From Salmonella bongori NCTC 12419 (GTDB taxonomy: Bacteria; Pseudomonadota; Gammaproteobacteria; Enterobacterales; Enterobacteriaceae), in the NCBI RefSeq assembly GCF_000252995.1, contig NC_015761.1, forward strand, positions 2,728,001 to 2,792,000: a stretch of DNA of 64,000 nt, given 5' to 3'. Every line of letters starts with the position of its first letter. Positions within the stretch are counted from its first letter, which is position 1. Under the pieces are notes generated by a model. It made no database searches. It was not told the DNA's origin and saw only the letters and a program-made list of their open reading frames with translations. The position numbers were made by a program, and so were the translations under genes. This document shows, piece by piece, positions 53,546-62,549 of this stretch.

Positions 53546-54679
53546 TTATCGCTGCGGTAAATAACGCAGCGGGTTTACGGATTTCCCCTTGTAACGAATT
53601 TCAAAATGCAAGCGTGTAGAGCTGGTGCCGGTGCTACCCATAGTAGCGATTTTTTGCCCCGCCTTAACTTCCTGTTGTTCCCGGACCAGCATCGTATCAT
53701 TATGGGCGTAGGCGCTCAGGTAATCATCGTTATGTTTGATGATAATAAGATTACCGTAACCACGCAGTGCGTTACCGGCATACACCACGCGCCCATCTGC
53801 GGTCGCGACGATAGCCTGTCCCTTACTGCCTGCGATGTCGATCCCTTTATTGCCCCCTTCGGAAGCGCCAAAGTTTTCGATCACTTTGCCATCCGTCGGC
53901 CAGCGCCATGTAGAAATTGGCGCACTGGTTGACGTACTGCTGGCATTTGGTTCGGTCGTGCTTACCGTAGATGCCGTTACAGGCGCTGTGACAACTGTCC
54001 CAGCAGGCTTGTTGTTCGGCAACATTTTGTTAGCACTTTGTTCACCTGAGCTCTCAGAATACGTAATTGTTGGTTGAGACGCAACTGCAACGGTGGAATT
54101 TTGTGCAGGTTTGGTCACAACGCCTTGCTGAGCGGCATCCGCCTGGGTGATCGCATTTCCACCGGTAATTGGCGTACCGGATGCGTTGCCAACTTGCAGA
54201 GTTTGCCCCACATTCAGGCTATACGGGGCCGGAATGCTGTTTCGCTGGGCCAGATCGCGGAAATCGTTCCCGGTGATCCAGGCGATATAAAAAAGCGTAT
54301 CGCCCTTTTTCACGGTGTACGTACTGCCCCCGGTATAGCTCCCTTTCGGAATATTCCCATACTGGCGATTGTACACAATTCGCCCGTTTTCCATGTGAAC
54401 GGGCTGTTCCGCGACAGGCTGGGGTTGCGCAGGTTGCGTAACAGGGCGCTGAACAGGTTGAATTTGCGGCGCTTGTTGCGGTGTCTGCTGCGTCGTCGTT
54501 CCCATTTTTGGCGGCGGTGTGATCAACATTCCGGAATTCGTATTTGATGATGAACCACCGTCAACGGATGAAACCGGCGCCGGAGGGTTTGACGAACTGG
54601 AACAACCTGCCAGCCATAGTGAAACCAGTGATAGTGCCGCAATGCGACTAACGGTGAATTTAGGGCTTCCCGCGCTCAT
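53546..54679 (-). CDS. nlpD: NlpD, amidase-activating lipoprotein
   Basis: A 377-residue outer-membrane lipoprotein with lipobox LAGC (Cys26), a Pro/Gln-rich linker, a LysM domain (about 122-165, YTVKKGDTLFYIAW) and a C-terminal degenerate M23 peptidase domain (about 270-375). It activates AmiC for daughter-cell separation. The main rpoS promoter lies within this gene in enterobacteria. Confidence 0.98.
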   Translation of the reverse strand: MSAGSPKFTVSRIAALSLVSLWLAGCSSSSNPPAPVSSVDGGSSSNTNSGMLITPPPKMGTTTQQTPQQAPQIQPVQRPVTQPAQPQPVAEQPVHMENGRIVYNRQYGNIPKGSYTGGSTYTVKKGDTLFYIAWITGNDFRDLAQRNSIPAPYSLNVGQTLQVGNASGTPITGGNAITQADAAQQGVVTKPAQNSTVAVASQPTITYSESSGEQSANKMLPNNKPAGTVVTAPVTASTVSTTEPNASSTSTSAPISTWRWPTDGKVIENFGASEGGNKGIDIAGSKGQAIVATADGRVVYAGNALRGYGNLIIIKHNDDYLSAYAHNDTMLVREQQEVKAGQKIATMGSTGTSSTRLHFEIRYKGKSVNPLRYLPQR

Positions 54680-54855
54680 TTATCCCCCAGGAAAGAATTT
54701 GGTTAATAACCAGTGACGTAAAAACCGTGCAACGCATTAATTGAACACTGGAAAATGTGTTCACGATACGCTTAACCCACCGGGAATAACCAGGAAAACT
54801 CCGGGTATTCACTATCGGCGACATCAGGCGTAAGTGTGGATGTTTGCAGGGCAAA

Positions 54856-55482
54856 CTAGGCCAGCTCCCCCTTGATTAGCGGGACGAAGCGAACGGCCTC
54901 CACGGTATCAATAATAAATTCGCCGCCCCGGCGACGCACGCGTTTCAAAAACTGCTGCTCATCGCCCACGGGCAGAACAAGAATGCCGCCTTCATCTAAC
55001 TGCGCCATGAGCGCGGCAGGAATCTCCGGCGGCGCGGCCGTCACGATAATGGCATCAAACGGCGCACGCGCCTGCCAGCCTTGCCAGCCATCGCCGTGAC
55101 GGGTAGAAACATTATGTAAATCGAGTTGTTTCAGGCGGCGACGCGCCTGCCATTGCAGCCCTTTAATCCGTTCAACTGAACAAACATGATGCACCAGATG
55201 CGCCAGAATCGCCGTCTGGTAGCCGGAACCAGTGCCAATTTCCAGCACCCGGGATTGCGGCGTCAGTTCAAGCAGTTCCGTCATTCGCGCTACCATATAG
55301 GGCTGCGAAATCGTCTGCCCCTGACCTATCGGCAAAGCGATATTTTCCCAGGCTTTATGTTCAAACGCTTCATCAATAAATTTCTCGCGCGGCACCGCGG
55401 CAAGCGCGTCCAGCACCAGCTCATCTCTGATGCCCTGCGCACGTAATTGTTCAAGAAGAGCCTGTACACGTCCACTTACCAT
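54856..55482 (-). CDS. pcm: Pcm, L-isoaspartate O-methyltransferase
   Basis: A 208-residue SAM-dependent repair enzyme that methylates damaged isoaspartyl residues. The SAM motif VLEIGTGSGYQTAIL is at about 79-93. It overlaps surE by seven bases, the usual enterobacterial arrangement. A 176-base gap to nlpD contains no visible gene. Confidence 0.98.
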   Translation of the reverse strand: MVSGRVQALLEQLRAQGIRDELVLDALAAVPREKFIDEAFEHKAWENIALPIGQGQTISQPYMVARMTELLELTPQSRVLEIGTGSGYQTAILAHLVHHVCSVERIKGLQWQARRRLKQLDLHNVSTRHGDGWQGWQARAPFDAIIVTAAPPEIPAALMAQLDEGGILVLPVGDEQQFLKRVRRRGGEFIIDTVEAVRFVPLIKGELA

Positions 55483-56237
55483 TGCGTGCCAACTCCCACG
55501 CTGTCTAACCAGTCTGCAACCACATCATGCGCACTGTGCGCGGTTAAATCTACATGCAACGGCGTAACGGAGACATAGCCTTCATCCACCGCCGCGAAAT
55601 CGGTATCCGGTCCGGCGTCGTATTTATCGCCCGGCGGACCAATCCAGTACAGAGTATTACCGCGCGGATCTTCCTGCGGGATCACTTTATCCGCCGGATG
55701 CCGGCTACCGCAACGGGTCACGCGAATGCCTTTAATCTGCGCCAGCGGCAGATCCGGGACATTCACGTTGAGAATGCGCCCGGTACGCAACGGCTCCCGG
55801 CTTAATCCTCGCAAAAGCGCACAAGTCACGACCGCCGCCGTATCATAATGCTGATAGCCATTAAGGGAGACCGCTAACGCCGGAAAGCCCAGATGACGGC
55901 CTTCCATCGCCGCGGCCACCGTGCCGGAATAGATCACATCATCGCCCAGATTGGGACCCGCGTTAATACCGGAAACGACAATATCCGGACGCGGACGCAT
56001 TAAGGCATTAACGCCCAGATAGACACAATCGGTCGGCGTCCCCATCTGTACCGCGATATCGCCATTATCAAAGGTAAAAGTACGAAGCGAAGATTCCAGT
56101 GTCAGGGAATTAGACGCGCCGCTGCGGTTACGATCCGGGGCTACGACCTGTACATCAGCAAACTCACGCAGCGCTTTCGCCAGCGTTTGTATACCGGGCG
56201 CGTGAACCCCGTCATCGTTACTCAGCAATATGCGCAT
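55476..56237 (-). CDS. surE: SurE, stationary-phase 5'/3'-nucleotidase
   Basis: A 253-residue nucleotidase and exopolyphosphatase. Metal-binding Asp8 and Asp9 are in LLSNDDGVHA, and SGINAGPNLGDDVIYSGTVAA is the family signature. ATG 56237 (MRILLSND) gives the usual length; a GTG two codons upstream is possible. The start is within the last bases of truD. Confidence 0.98.
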   Translation of the reverse strand: MRILLSNDDGVHAPGIQTLAKALREFADVQVVAPDRNRSGASNSLTLESSLRTFTFDNGDIAVQMGTPTDCVYLGVNALMRPRPDIVVSGINAGPNLGDDVIYSGTVAAAMEGRHLGFPALAVSLNGYQHYDTAAVVTCALLRGLSREPLRTGRILNVNVPDLPLAQIKGIRVTRCGSRHPADKVIPQEDPRGNTLYWIGPPGDKYDAGPDTDFAAVDEGYVSVTPLHVDLTAHSAHDVVADWLDSVGVGTQW

Positions 56238-57267
56238 AATCACCCACTGTGTTGATCAATTCCCTTACTACGCTGGTGGCAAAGCTGCCTGCGGGCAACC
56301 AGAAACGTAACTCAACGGTAACGTCATCCCACCAGTTCCAGCTCAATTGTTGCGGATAAAGCAGCATCGCTCTGCGCGACGCCTCAACTTTTTCGCGCAA
56401 CAGCAGCGATTGCAGCACAGTTTCCTGAGCAATAGCGTCCTGCTCAAACGCCAGCGCCTCCCGCTGTGTTCCCCACTCTCCACTGCCAGGTAGCGACGCC
56501 GTAATCATCAGCGCTTTTTCGTCTACCCGGCGCTGCAATTCAGGCAGCTCTTCAGATGTCGCGACAAACCAACTTCCACGCCCGGCTAATTGTAGCGCAT
56601 CGCCGTCAACAACTTGATTAAAGTCTGGTTTTGTCAGCCGCTGGTGAACAATTTGATTAAACAACGCGCTACGCGCCGCCGACAACCAAAAACTGCGTTT
56701 ATTGCGATCGCGCACCGGCGCGTCACTTTGCGCCCAGCGCAGCGCACCCTGCAGGTTGTTACCGCCAATGCCGAAACGCTGCGCACCAAAATAATTCGGC
56801 ACGCCGCCGTCGCGAATTGCCTGCAATCGTGTTTCGACATCGCGGCGATCGCTTATTTCGCGCAACACCAGCGTAAAGGCGTTGCCTTTCAGTGCGCCTA
56901 AACGCAGCTTACGCTTGTGACGCGCGTATTCCAGCACTTTGCAACCTTCCAGTTGAAACGCGCTAAAATCGGGCATCTCTTTACCCGGCACGCGCGCGCA
57001 CAGCCACTGCTCGGTAACCGCGTGTTTATCTTTTTGCCCGGCGAAACTGATTTCGCGAGCATGTATTTTCAGAAACTTTGCCAGCGCGTCTGCGACAAAA
57101 CGGGTATTGCAGCCGTTTTTCAAAATACGCACCAGAATATGCTCGCCTTCACCATCCGGCGTGAAGCCCAGATCTTCAACCACCACAAAATCTTCCGGAT
57201 TGGCTTTTAGCAATCCGCTACCTTGTGGTTTTCCGTGCAGCCAGGTGAGATTATCAAACTCTGTCAT
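56218..57267 (-). CDS. truD: TruD, tRNA pseudouridine-13 synthase
   Basis: A 349-residue pseudouridine synthase. The catalytic Asp80 is in SFAGQKDKHAVTEQ and the TruD insertion domain fills the middle. It modifies U13 of tRNA-Glu and others. It overlaps ispF by four bases and surE by 20. Confidence 0.98.
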   Translation of the reverse strand: MTEFDNLTWLHGKPQGSGLLKANPEDFVVVEDLGFTPDGEGEHILVRILKNGCNTRFVADALAKFLKIHAREISFAGQKDKHAVTEQWLCARVPGKEMPDFSAFQLEGCKVLEYARHKRKLRLGALKGNAFTLVLREISDRRDVETRLQAIRDGGVPNYFGAQRFGIGGNNLQGALRWAQSDAPVRDRNKRSFWLSAARSALFNQIVHQRLTKPDFNQVVDGDALQLAGRGSWFVATSEELPELQRRVDEKALMITASLPGSGEWGTQREALAFEQDAIAQETVLQSLLLREKVEASRRAMLLYPQQLSWNWWDDVTVELRFWLPAGSFATSVVRELINTVGDYAHIAE

Positions 57268-57743
57268 TTCGCTGCCTTCATCAGCAGCGCGACCGCTTCA
57301 CAGGCAATTCCTTCGCCGCGCCCGGTAAAGCCGAGTTTTTCCGTCGTCGTCGCCTTCACGTTAACATCATCCATATGGCAGCCGAGATCTTCTGCGATAA
57401 ATACACGCATTTGTGGGATATGCGGCAGCATTTTCGGCGCCTGCGCAATAATGGTGACATCCACATTACCGAGGGTATATCCCTTTGCCTGAATACGGCG
57501 CCAGGCTTCGCGCAGCAGTTCGCGACTATCGGCTCCCTTAAAGGCCGGATCGGTATCCGGAAAGAGTTTACCGATATCGCCGAGCGCCGCGGCACCCAGC
57601 AGCGCATCGGTCAACGCATGTAGCGCCACGTCGCCGTCTGAATGCGCCAGTAACCCTTTTTCATACGGGATGCGTACCCCGCCAATAATAACGGGACCTT
57701 CTCCGCCAAAAGCGTGTACGTCAAAACCGTGTCCAATTCGCAT
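57264..57743 (-). CDS. ispF: IspF, 2-C-methyl-D-erythritol 2,4-cyclodiphosphate synthase
   Basis: A 159-residue MEP-pathway enzyme. Zinc ligands Asp8 and His10 are in HGFDVHAF, with a further His in LLAHSDGDVALHAL (His42). It makes the cyclic diphosphate intermediate of isoprenoid synthesis. It abuts ispD (sharing one base). Confidence 0.98.
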   Translation of the reverse strand: MRIGHGFDVHAFGGEGPVIIGGVRIPYEKGLLAHSDGDVALHALTDALLGAAALGDIGKLFPDTDPAFKGADSRELLREAWRRIQAKGYTLGNVDVTIIAQAPKMLPHIPQMRVFIAEDLGCHMDDVNVKATTTEKLGFTGRGEGIACEAVALLMKAAK

Positions 57744-58453
57744 TATGCTTTCTCCTGGTGGATGGTTCGGGTCAGATAAAATTCCGCCAGAGCCAGATCT
57801 TCCGGACGGGTGACCTTGATGTTATCCGCGCGGCCTTCAATCAATGCGGGGTGAAAACCGCAATATTCCAGCGCTGATGCCTCATCGGTAATGGTCGCGC
57901 CTTCATTCAGCGCTCGGGTCAGACAGTCGTGCAAAAGCTCGCGAGGGAAAAACTGCGGCGTGAGCGCATGCCATAAGTCGCCGCGCTCTACGGTATGGGC
58001 AATGACGCTTTTCCCTGGTTCTCCGCGTTTCATGGTGTCGCGTACCGGGCTTGCGAGAATGCCGCCGACCCGGTTGTTTGCGCTGATAGCCAGCAGCCGC
58101 GACAAATCATCCTGATGTAAACAGGGTCTTGCGGCGTCATGCACCAACACCCACTGCGCCTCTGCGACGGCCTGTAAACCGGCCAGAACGGAATCAGCAC
58201 GCTCATTGCCGCCATCCACTACCGTGATTTGCGGATGATTCGCCAGTGGAAGTTGAGCAAACCGAGTATCGCCGGGACTGATGGCGATCACAACGCGTGT
58301 CACCCGGGGATGCGCCAACAGCGCATGAACCGAGTGCTCCAGAATGGTTTTATTACCGATTGAGAGATACTGTTTAGGACATTCTGTTTGCATTCGGCGG
58401 CCAAAGCCGGCAGCCGGCACCACGGCGCAAACGTCCAATAAAGTGGCTGCCAT
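57743..58453 (-). CDS. ispD: IspD, MEP cytidylyltransferase
   Basis: A 236-residue nucleotidyltransferase; the CTP-binding VPAAGFGRRM is at 12-21 and VLVHDAARPCL near 102. It couples CTP to 2-C-methyl-D-erythritol 4-phosphate, upstream of IspF in the pathway. It is 18 bases after ftsB. Confidence 0.98.
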   Translation of the reverse strand: MAATLLDVCAVVPAAGFGRRMQTECPKQYLSIGNKTILEHSVHALLAHPRVTRVVIAISPGDTRFAQLPLANHPQITVVDGGNERADSVLAGLQAVAEAQWVLVHDAARPCLHQDDLSRLLAISANNRVGGILASPVRDTMKRGEPGKSVIAHTVERGDLWHALTPQFFPRELLHDCLTRALNEGATITDEASALEYCGFHPALIEGRADNIKVTRPEDLALAEFYLTRTIHQEKA

Positions 58454-58471
58454 GTCAAATCCCTGGGTGGT

Positions 58472-58783
58472 TTATCGATTATTTTGCCCCGCCGTTTGTG
58501 CGCGTTTAGAGGCGTCGGGCACCAGACGATAGAAGGTTTCGCCGGGTTTGGTCATACTAAGTTCGTTACGCGCGCGCTCTTCAATCGCCTCCTGCCCGCC
58601 ATTGAGATCGTCAATTTCGGCAAAAAGTTGATCGTTACGCGCTTTAAGTTTGGCGTTTGTCGCCTGCTGCGCGACCACATCATCGTTGACGCGGCTATAG
58701 TCATGTATGCCGTTCTTACCGAACCACAGCGAATACTGTAGCCAGACCAGTAAAGTCAGCAACAGCAGCGTTAGTTTACCCAT
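58472..58783 (-). CDS. ftsB: FtsB, divisome protein
   Basis: A 103-residue bitopic protein with an N-terminal membrane helix (LTLLLLTLLVWLQYSLWF, residues 3-20) and a periplasmic coiled coil. It joins FtsL and FtsQ to recruit and activate septal synthesis. First gene of the ftsB-ispD-ispF-truD-surE-pcm group. Confidence 0.98.
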   Translation of the reverse strand: MGKLTLLLLTLLVWLQYSLWFGKNGIHDYSRVNDDVVAQQATNAKLKARNDQLFAEIDDLNGGQEAIEERARNELSMTKPGETFYRLVPDASKRAQTAGQNNR

Positions 58784-58865
58784 CCTGCCCCCTGAAAAGC
58801 GGCATCATCATCCCATAACGTCCTCTGTGACGCCACATTGAGGCCGGGATTGCCGCGACAACGGC

Positions 58866-58886
58866 GGCAAATGTACCACATTTGCC
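58866..58886. promoter_or_regulatory. Inverted repeat upstream of ftsB
   Basis: Perfect nine-base arms GGCAAATGT / ACATTTGCC with an ACC centre, about 83 bases before the ftsB start. It could be an operator or simply a hairpin at the start of a leader. No regulator is known to me. Confidence 0.4.
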
Positions 58887-58973
58887 CGGTGTAACGTATA
58901 CCCGAGTAAGGAGAACATAATCTCATTGTTGGTTACGGTTTGAATTATGCGCGGAGACGCGGCGATAACCGCC

Positions 58974-59297
58974 CTACCCTAATAGCCATATAAATAACAC
59001 GCCGAACAACGCGCCTACTGCCACCAGAGTAAACATCATACTAAAAAGTAATTTGCCTTTTACCAGTAGATGTAACGCAATACCGATAATCACCGATACC
59101 GGCATTAAGGCAAGGAAAAAGGGCCAGGTATAGAGGAAGAAAAATAGCGTGTTAGGGCCATAAAGCAGAAAGGGGATCCCCAACGCCAGTAGCCATGACA
59201 CAAAGCCGACCACCGCCCCCGGTAATGAACTGGTAGCGTCGTCGTCGACGATGAAAGCGTCTGACCTTGTGAAAGTAATGTTATGGCTATTACGCAT
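58974..59297 (-). CDS. ygbE: YgbE, inner-membrane protein (DUF3561)
   Basis: A 107-residue protein with three predicted membrane helices (VVGFVSWLLALGIPFLL, LYTWPFFLALMPVSVIIG, MMFTLVAVGALFGVLFIWLL). ATG 59297 has AGGA six bases upstream; a frame extension to 59330 has none. Function unknown; present next to cysC across enterobacteria. Confidence 0.93.
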   Translation of the reverse strand: MRNSHNITFTRSDAFIVDDDATSSLPGAVVGFVSWLLALGIPFLLYGPNTLFFFLYTWPFFLALMPVSVIIGIALHLLVKGKLLFSMMFTLVAVGALFGVLFIWLLG

Positions 59298-59321
59298 ATC
59301 AAATCCTGTAACCTGGACCAT

Positions 59322-59341
59322 ACCGGGCATACAAGCCCGGT
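59322..59341. terminator. Weak hairpin between cysC and ygbE
   Basis: Seven-base stem ACCGGGC / GCCCGGT with a six-base loop, no T-tract. It may mark the end of the cysDNC transcript. Confidence 0.35.
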
Positions 59342-59347
59342 GATGTC

Positions 59348-59953
59348 TTAGGATCTGATAATATCGCGCTGTCTCAGCAGATCTAATAATTGGGAAACCA
59401 AATTTGTTACTAATTGTTCACCATTCAGGTGGATCTGTGGCGATTCAGGCGCTTCGTAAATGGCATCGATGCCGGTAAAGTGACGCAATTCGCCTGCTCT
59501 CGCTTTCTTATACAGCCCTTTAGGATCGCGCTGTTCACAGATCGCCAGCGGCGTATCGACATAAATTTCGATAAAACGATCGTTGCCGACGCGTTCCTGC
59601 ACCAGCTGCCGCTCGGCGCGGTGGGGAGAAATAAACGCCGTCAGTACAATCAGCCCGGCATCCGCCATCAGACTGGCCACTTCTCCCACCCGCCGGACAT
59701 TCTCTTTACGATCGGCATCGCTAAAGCCTAAATCACGACACAAGCCGTGGCGCACATTGTCGCCATCCAACAGGTAGGTACTGACGCCACGTTGATGTAA
59801 CGCTTCTTCCAGCGCGCCGGCAACGGTCGATTTTCCCGAACCGGATAGCCCGGTAAACCACAGCACCACGCCACGGTGGCCGTGAAGCTTTTCACGGGCA
59901 GCCACAGTAACCGGATGGGAGTGCCAGACGACGTTCTCATCATGCTGCGCCAT
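59348..59953 (-). CDS. cysC: CysC, adenylylsulfate kinase
   Basis: A 201-residue APS kinase. Walker A is GLSGSGKST (about 35-43) and the APS site lies near DGDNVRHGLCRDLGF. It phosphorylates APS to PAPS in sulfate assimilation. ATG 59953 (MAQHDENV) overlaps cysN by 14 bases; an upstream frame to 60013 lies within cysN. Confidence 0.97.
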   Translation of the reverse strand: MAQHDENVVWHSHPVTVAAREKLHGHRGVVLWFTGLSGSGKSTVAGALEEALHQRGVSTYLLDGDNVRHGLCRDLGFSDADRKENVRRVGEVASLMADAGLIVLTAFISPHRAERQLVQERVGNDRFIEIYVDTPLAICEQRDPKGLYKKARAGELRHFTGIDAIYEAPESPQIHLNGEQLVTNLVSQLLDLLRQRDIIRS

Positions 59954-61379
59954 GCTTATCTCCCGACAAATCGCGGGCATCCCAGTGCGGGAAATAGCGG
60001 CGTACCAGCGCATTCAGCTCCAGCTCAAACGCGCTATACTTCTCTGGCGGCGTAACGTTGCCCTCGACGGCTTCCCGCACCATGCCTGCGCCCACGGTGA
60101 CGTTAGAGAGTCGGTCGATAAAAATGAGCCCCCCCGTCACCGGGTTCTGCTGATAAACGTCCAGCGCGAGCGGTTCATCGAATGTCATCTCTACCAGACC
60201 AATCCCATTCAACGGCAGGCTCTCAACATCCCGTTGGGTTAGATGATTGATATCGATTTGATAGCGGATATTATCGATACGCGCGCGGGTCTTCTTGCCG
60301 GCGAGTTTAACGTCGTAACTTTGGCCTGGCGTCAACGGCTGTTCCGCCATCCACACCACGTCAATCGCCGCGCGCTGCACAGGAGTTAGTGTCTCGGTTG
60401 CCGCCAACAGCAGATCGCCACGGCTGATATCAATTTCGTTGTTAAGTACCAGGGTGATGGCTTCGCCCGCATACGCGTCGTCTTTATCGCCGTCAAAGGT
60501 GACGATACGCGCCACGCTAGACACCACGCCGGACGGCAGCACTTTGATGCGTTGCCCTACCCTGACGCAGCCGGACGCCAGCGTACCGGCATACCCCCGA
60601 AAGTCGAGGTTCGGACGATTGACATATTGCACCGGAAAACGCATCGGCTGGCGGTCTGCCACACGCTGTATGTCCACCGTTTCCAGGACTTCCAGTAGCG
60701 TCGGACCGCTGTACCAGCGCATAGCCGCACTTTGTACGGCGATATTATCCCCTTCCAGCGCAGAAAGCGGTACAAAGCGAATGTCCAGATTGCCCGGCAG
60801 CTGTTCTGCAAAGGTAAGATAGTCTTCGCGAATCCGCGCAAAGGCCTCTTCGCGGTAGTCTACGAGATCCATTTTGTTGATTGCCACCACCAGGTGTTTA
60901 ATTCCCAGTAGCGTGGAGATAAAACTGTGGCGACGCGTCTGATCCAGCACGCCCTTACGCGCGTCTATCAGCAGGATCGCCAGATCGCAGGTGGACGCCC
61001 CCGTCGCCATATTACGGGTATATTGTTCATGCCCTGGCGTGTCGGCAATAATAAATTTTCGTTTTTCAGTGGAGAAATAGCGGTACGCCACATCAATAGT
61101 AATGCCCTGCTCACGCTCAGCCTGCAGACCGTCGACCAGCAACGCCAGATCGAGTTTTTCGCCTTGTGTGCCATGGCGTTTACTATCATTATGCAGCGAA
61201 GAGAGCTGATCTTCGTAAATTTGCCGGGTATCATGCAATAAACGGCCTATCAACGTACTTTTACCATCATCAACGCTGCCGCAGGTTAAAAAGCGCAGCA
61301 GGCTTTTATGCTGCTGAGCAATCATCCAGGCTTCGACGCCGCCTTCATCGGCGATTTGTTGTGCAAGTGTAGTGTTCAT
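59940..61379 (-). CDS. cysN: CysN, sulfate adenylyltransferase GTPase subunit
   Basis: A 479-residue EF-Tu-like GTPase: G1 GSVDDGKST (about 34-42), G3 DTPGHEQ, G4 NKMD. GTP hydrolysis drives APS formation by CysD. It is ten bases downstream of cysD in the CysB-dependent cysDNC operon. Confidence 0.98.
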   Translation of the reverse strand: MNTTLAQQIADEGGVEAWMIAQQHKSLLRFLTCGSVDDGKSTLIGRLLHDTRQIYEDQLSSLHNDSKRHGTQGEKLDLALLVDGLQAEREQGITIDVAYRYFSTEKRKFIIADTPGHEQYTRNMATGASTCDLAILLIDARKGVLDQTRRHSFISTLLGIKHLVVAINKMDLVDYREEAFARIREDYLTFAEQLPGNLDIRFVPLSALEGDNIAVQSAAMRWYSGPTLLEVLETVDIQRVADRQPMRFPVQYVNRPNLDFRGYAGTLASGCVRVGQRIKVLPSGVVSSVARIVTFDGDKDDAYAGEAITLVLNNEIDISRGDLLLAATETLTPVQRAAIDVVWMAEQPLTPGQSYDVKLAGKKTRARIDNIRYQIDINHLTQRDVESLPLNGIGLVEMTFDEPLALDVYQQNPVTGGLIFIDRLSNVTVGAGMVREAVEGNVTPPEKYSAFELELNALVRRYFPHWDARDLSGDKHGAA

Positions 61380-61388
61380 GGCGGCTCC

Positions 61389-62297
61389 TTAGAAATATCC
61401 CTGACGTTTTTTGAGCTCCATAGAGCCCGCCTGATCGCGGTCAATCACCCGACCCTGGCGCTCGCTGGTCGTTGACACCAGCATCTCTTCAATAATCTCC
61501 GGCAGCGTTTGCGCGTGGGATTCTACCGCGCCGGTGAGCGGCCAGCAGCCGAGCGTACGAAAGCGCACCATTCTTTTTTGGATAACCTCGCCAGGCTGAA
61601 GATCGATACGGTCGTCATCCACCATTATTAACATGCCGTCACGTTCCAGAACCGGACGTTCAGCAGCCAGATACAGCGGCACGATGTCAATGTTTTCCAG
61701 CCAGATGTATTGCCAGATATCCTGTTCCGTCCAGTTAGAGAGAGGAAAGACGCGTATGCTTTCGCCTTTGTTAATCAGACCGTTATAGTTGCGCCACAGT
61801 TCAGGACGCTGGTTTTTCGGGTCCCAGCGATGGAAGCGATCACGAAAGGAGTAGATGCGCTCTTTCGCGCGGGATTTTTCCTCATCGCGCCGGGCGCCGC
61901 CAAACGCGGCGTCAAAACCGTATTTATTCAGCGCCTGCTTTAACCCTTCGGTTTTCATAATGTCGGTATGTTTAGCACTACCATGAACGAACGGGTTGAT
62001 GCCCATCGCGACCCCTTCCGGATTTTTATGTACCAGTAGCTCGCAGCCATAAGCCTTCGCGGTACGGTCGCGAAAAGCGTACATCTCACGAAATTTCCAG
62101 CCGGTATCAACGTGCAGTAACGGGAAAGGCAACGACCCCGGATAAAACGCCTTGCGTGCCAGATGCAGCATAACGCTGGAATCCTTACCTATAGAGTACA
62201 GCATGACCGGATTGGCGAATTCCGCCGCTACTTCACGGATAATGTGGATGCTTTCCGCCTCCAGTTGCCGCAGGTGAGTAAGTCGTTTTTGATCCAT
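61389..62297 (-). CDS. cysD: CysD, sulfate adenylyltransferase catalytic subunit
   Basis: A 302-residue ATP sulfurylase with the PP-loop YSIGKDSSVMLH near residues 34-45. It forms APS from ATP and sulfate with CysN. First gene of cysDNC. The 252 bases upstream hold the promoters of cysD (leftward, CysB-activated by family knowledge) and iap (rightward). Confidence 0.98.
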   Translation of the reverse strand: MDQKRLTHLRQLEAESIHIIREVAAEFANPVMLYSIGKDSSVMLHLARKAFYPGSLPFPLLHVDTGWKFREMYAFRDRTAKAYGCELLVHKNPEGVAMGINPFVHGSAKHTDIMKTEGLKQALNKYGFDAAFGGARRDEEKSRAKERIYSFRDRFHRWDPKNQRPELWRNYNGLINKGESIRVFPLSNWTEQDIWQYIWLENIDIVPLYLAAERPVLERDGMLIMVDDDRIDLQPGEVIQKRMVRFRTLGCWPLTGAVESHAQTLPEIIEEMLVSTTSERQGRVIDRDQAGSMELKKRQGYF

Positions 62298-62549
62298 AAC
62301 CGTTCCTTTGCAATACCGCTTTTTCGCTAAACATTTCGATTAAACGACTATAGGGAGCGCAGGGGAGCGAATGAAATGACGAATTGGAATGAGTAGTTCC
62401 TCAAAGGAATAACGAGGCCAAAAAAGCCAATATCAAAAAGTGCTTAACCTATCTACTTTTCGGGTATTTAGGAGCAAATGAAATTGTGTTAGTACAATCG
62501 CGGTTTCATACTAACCGGGTAAAATTTTGTGCTGTATTAAGGACTCATT
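62298..62549. promoter_or_regulatory. Divergent cysD-iap promoter region
   Basis: 252 AT-rich bases. CysB activates cysDNC here in relatives; its site is too degenerate to mark. The iap ATG follows AAGGACTC. No gene is visible. Confidence 0.5.
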
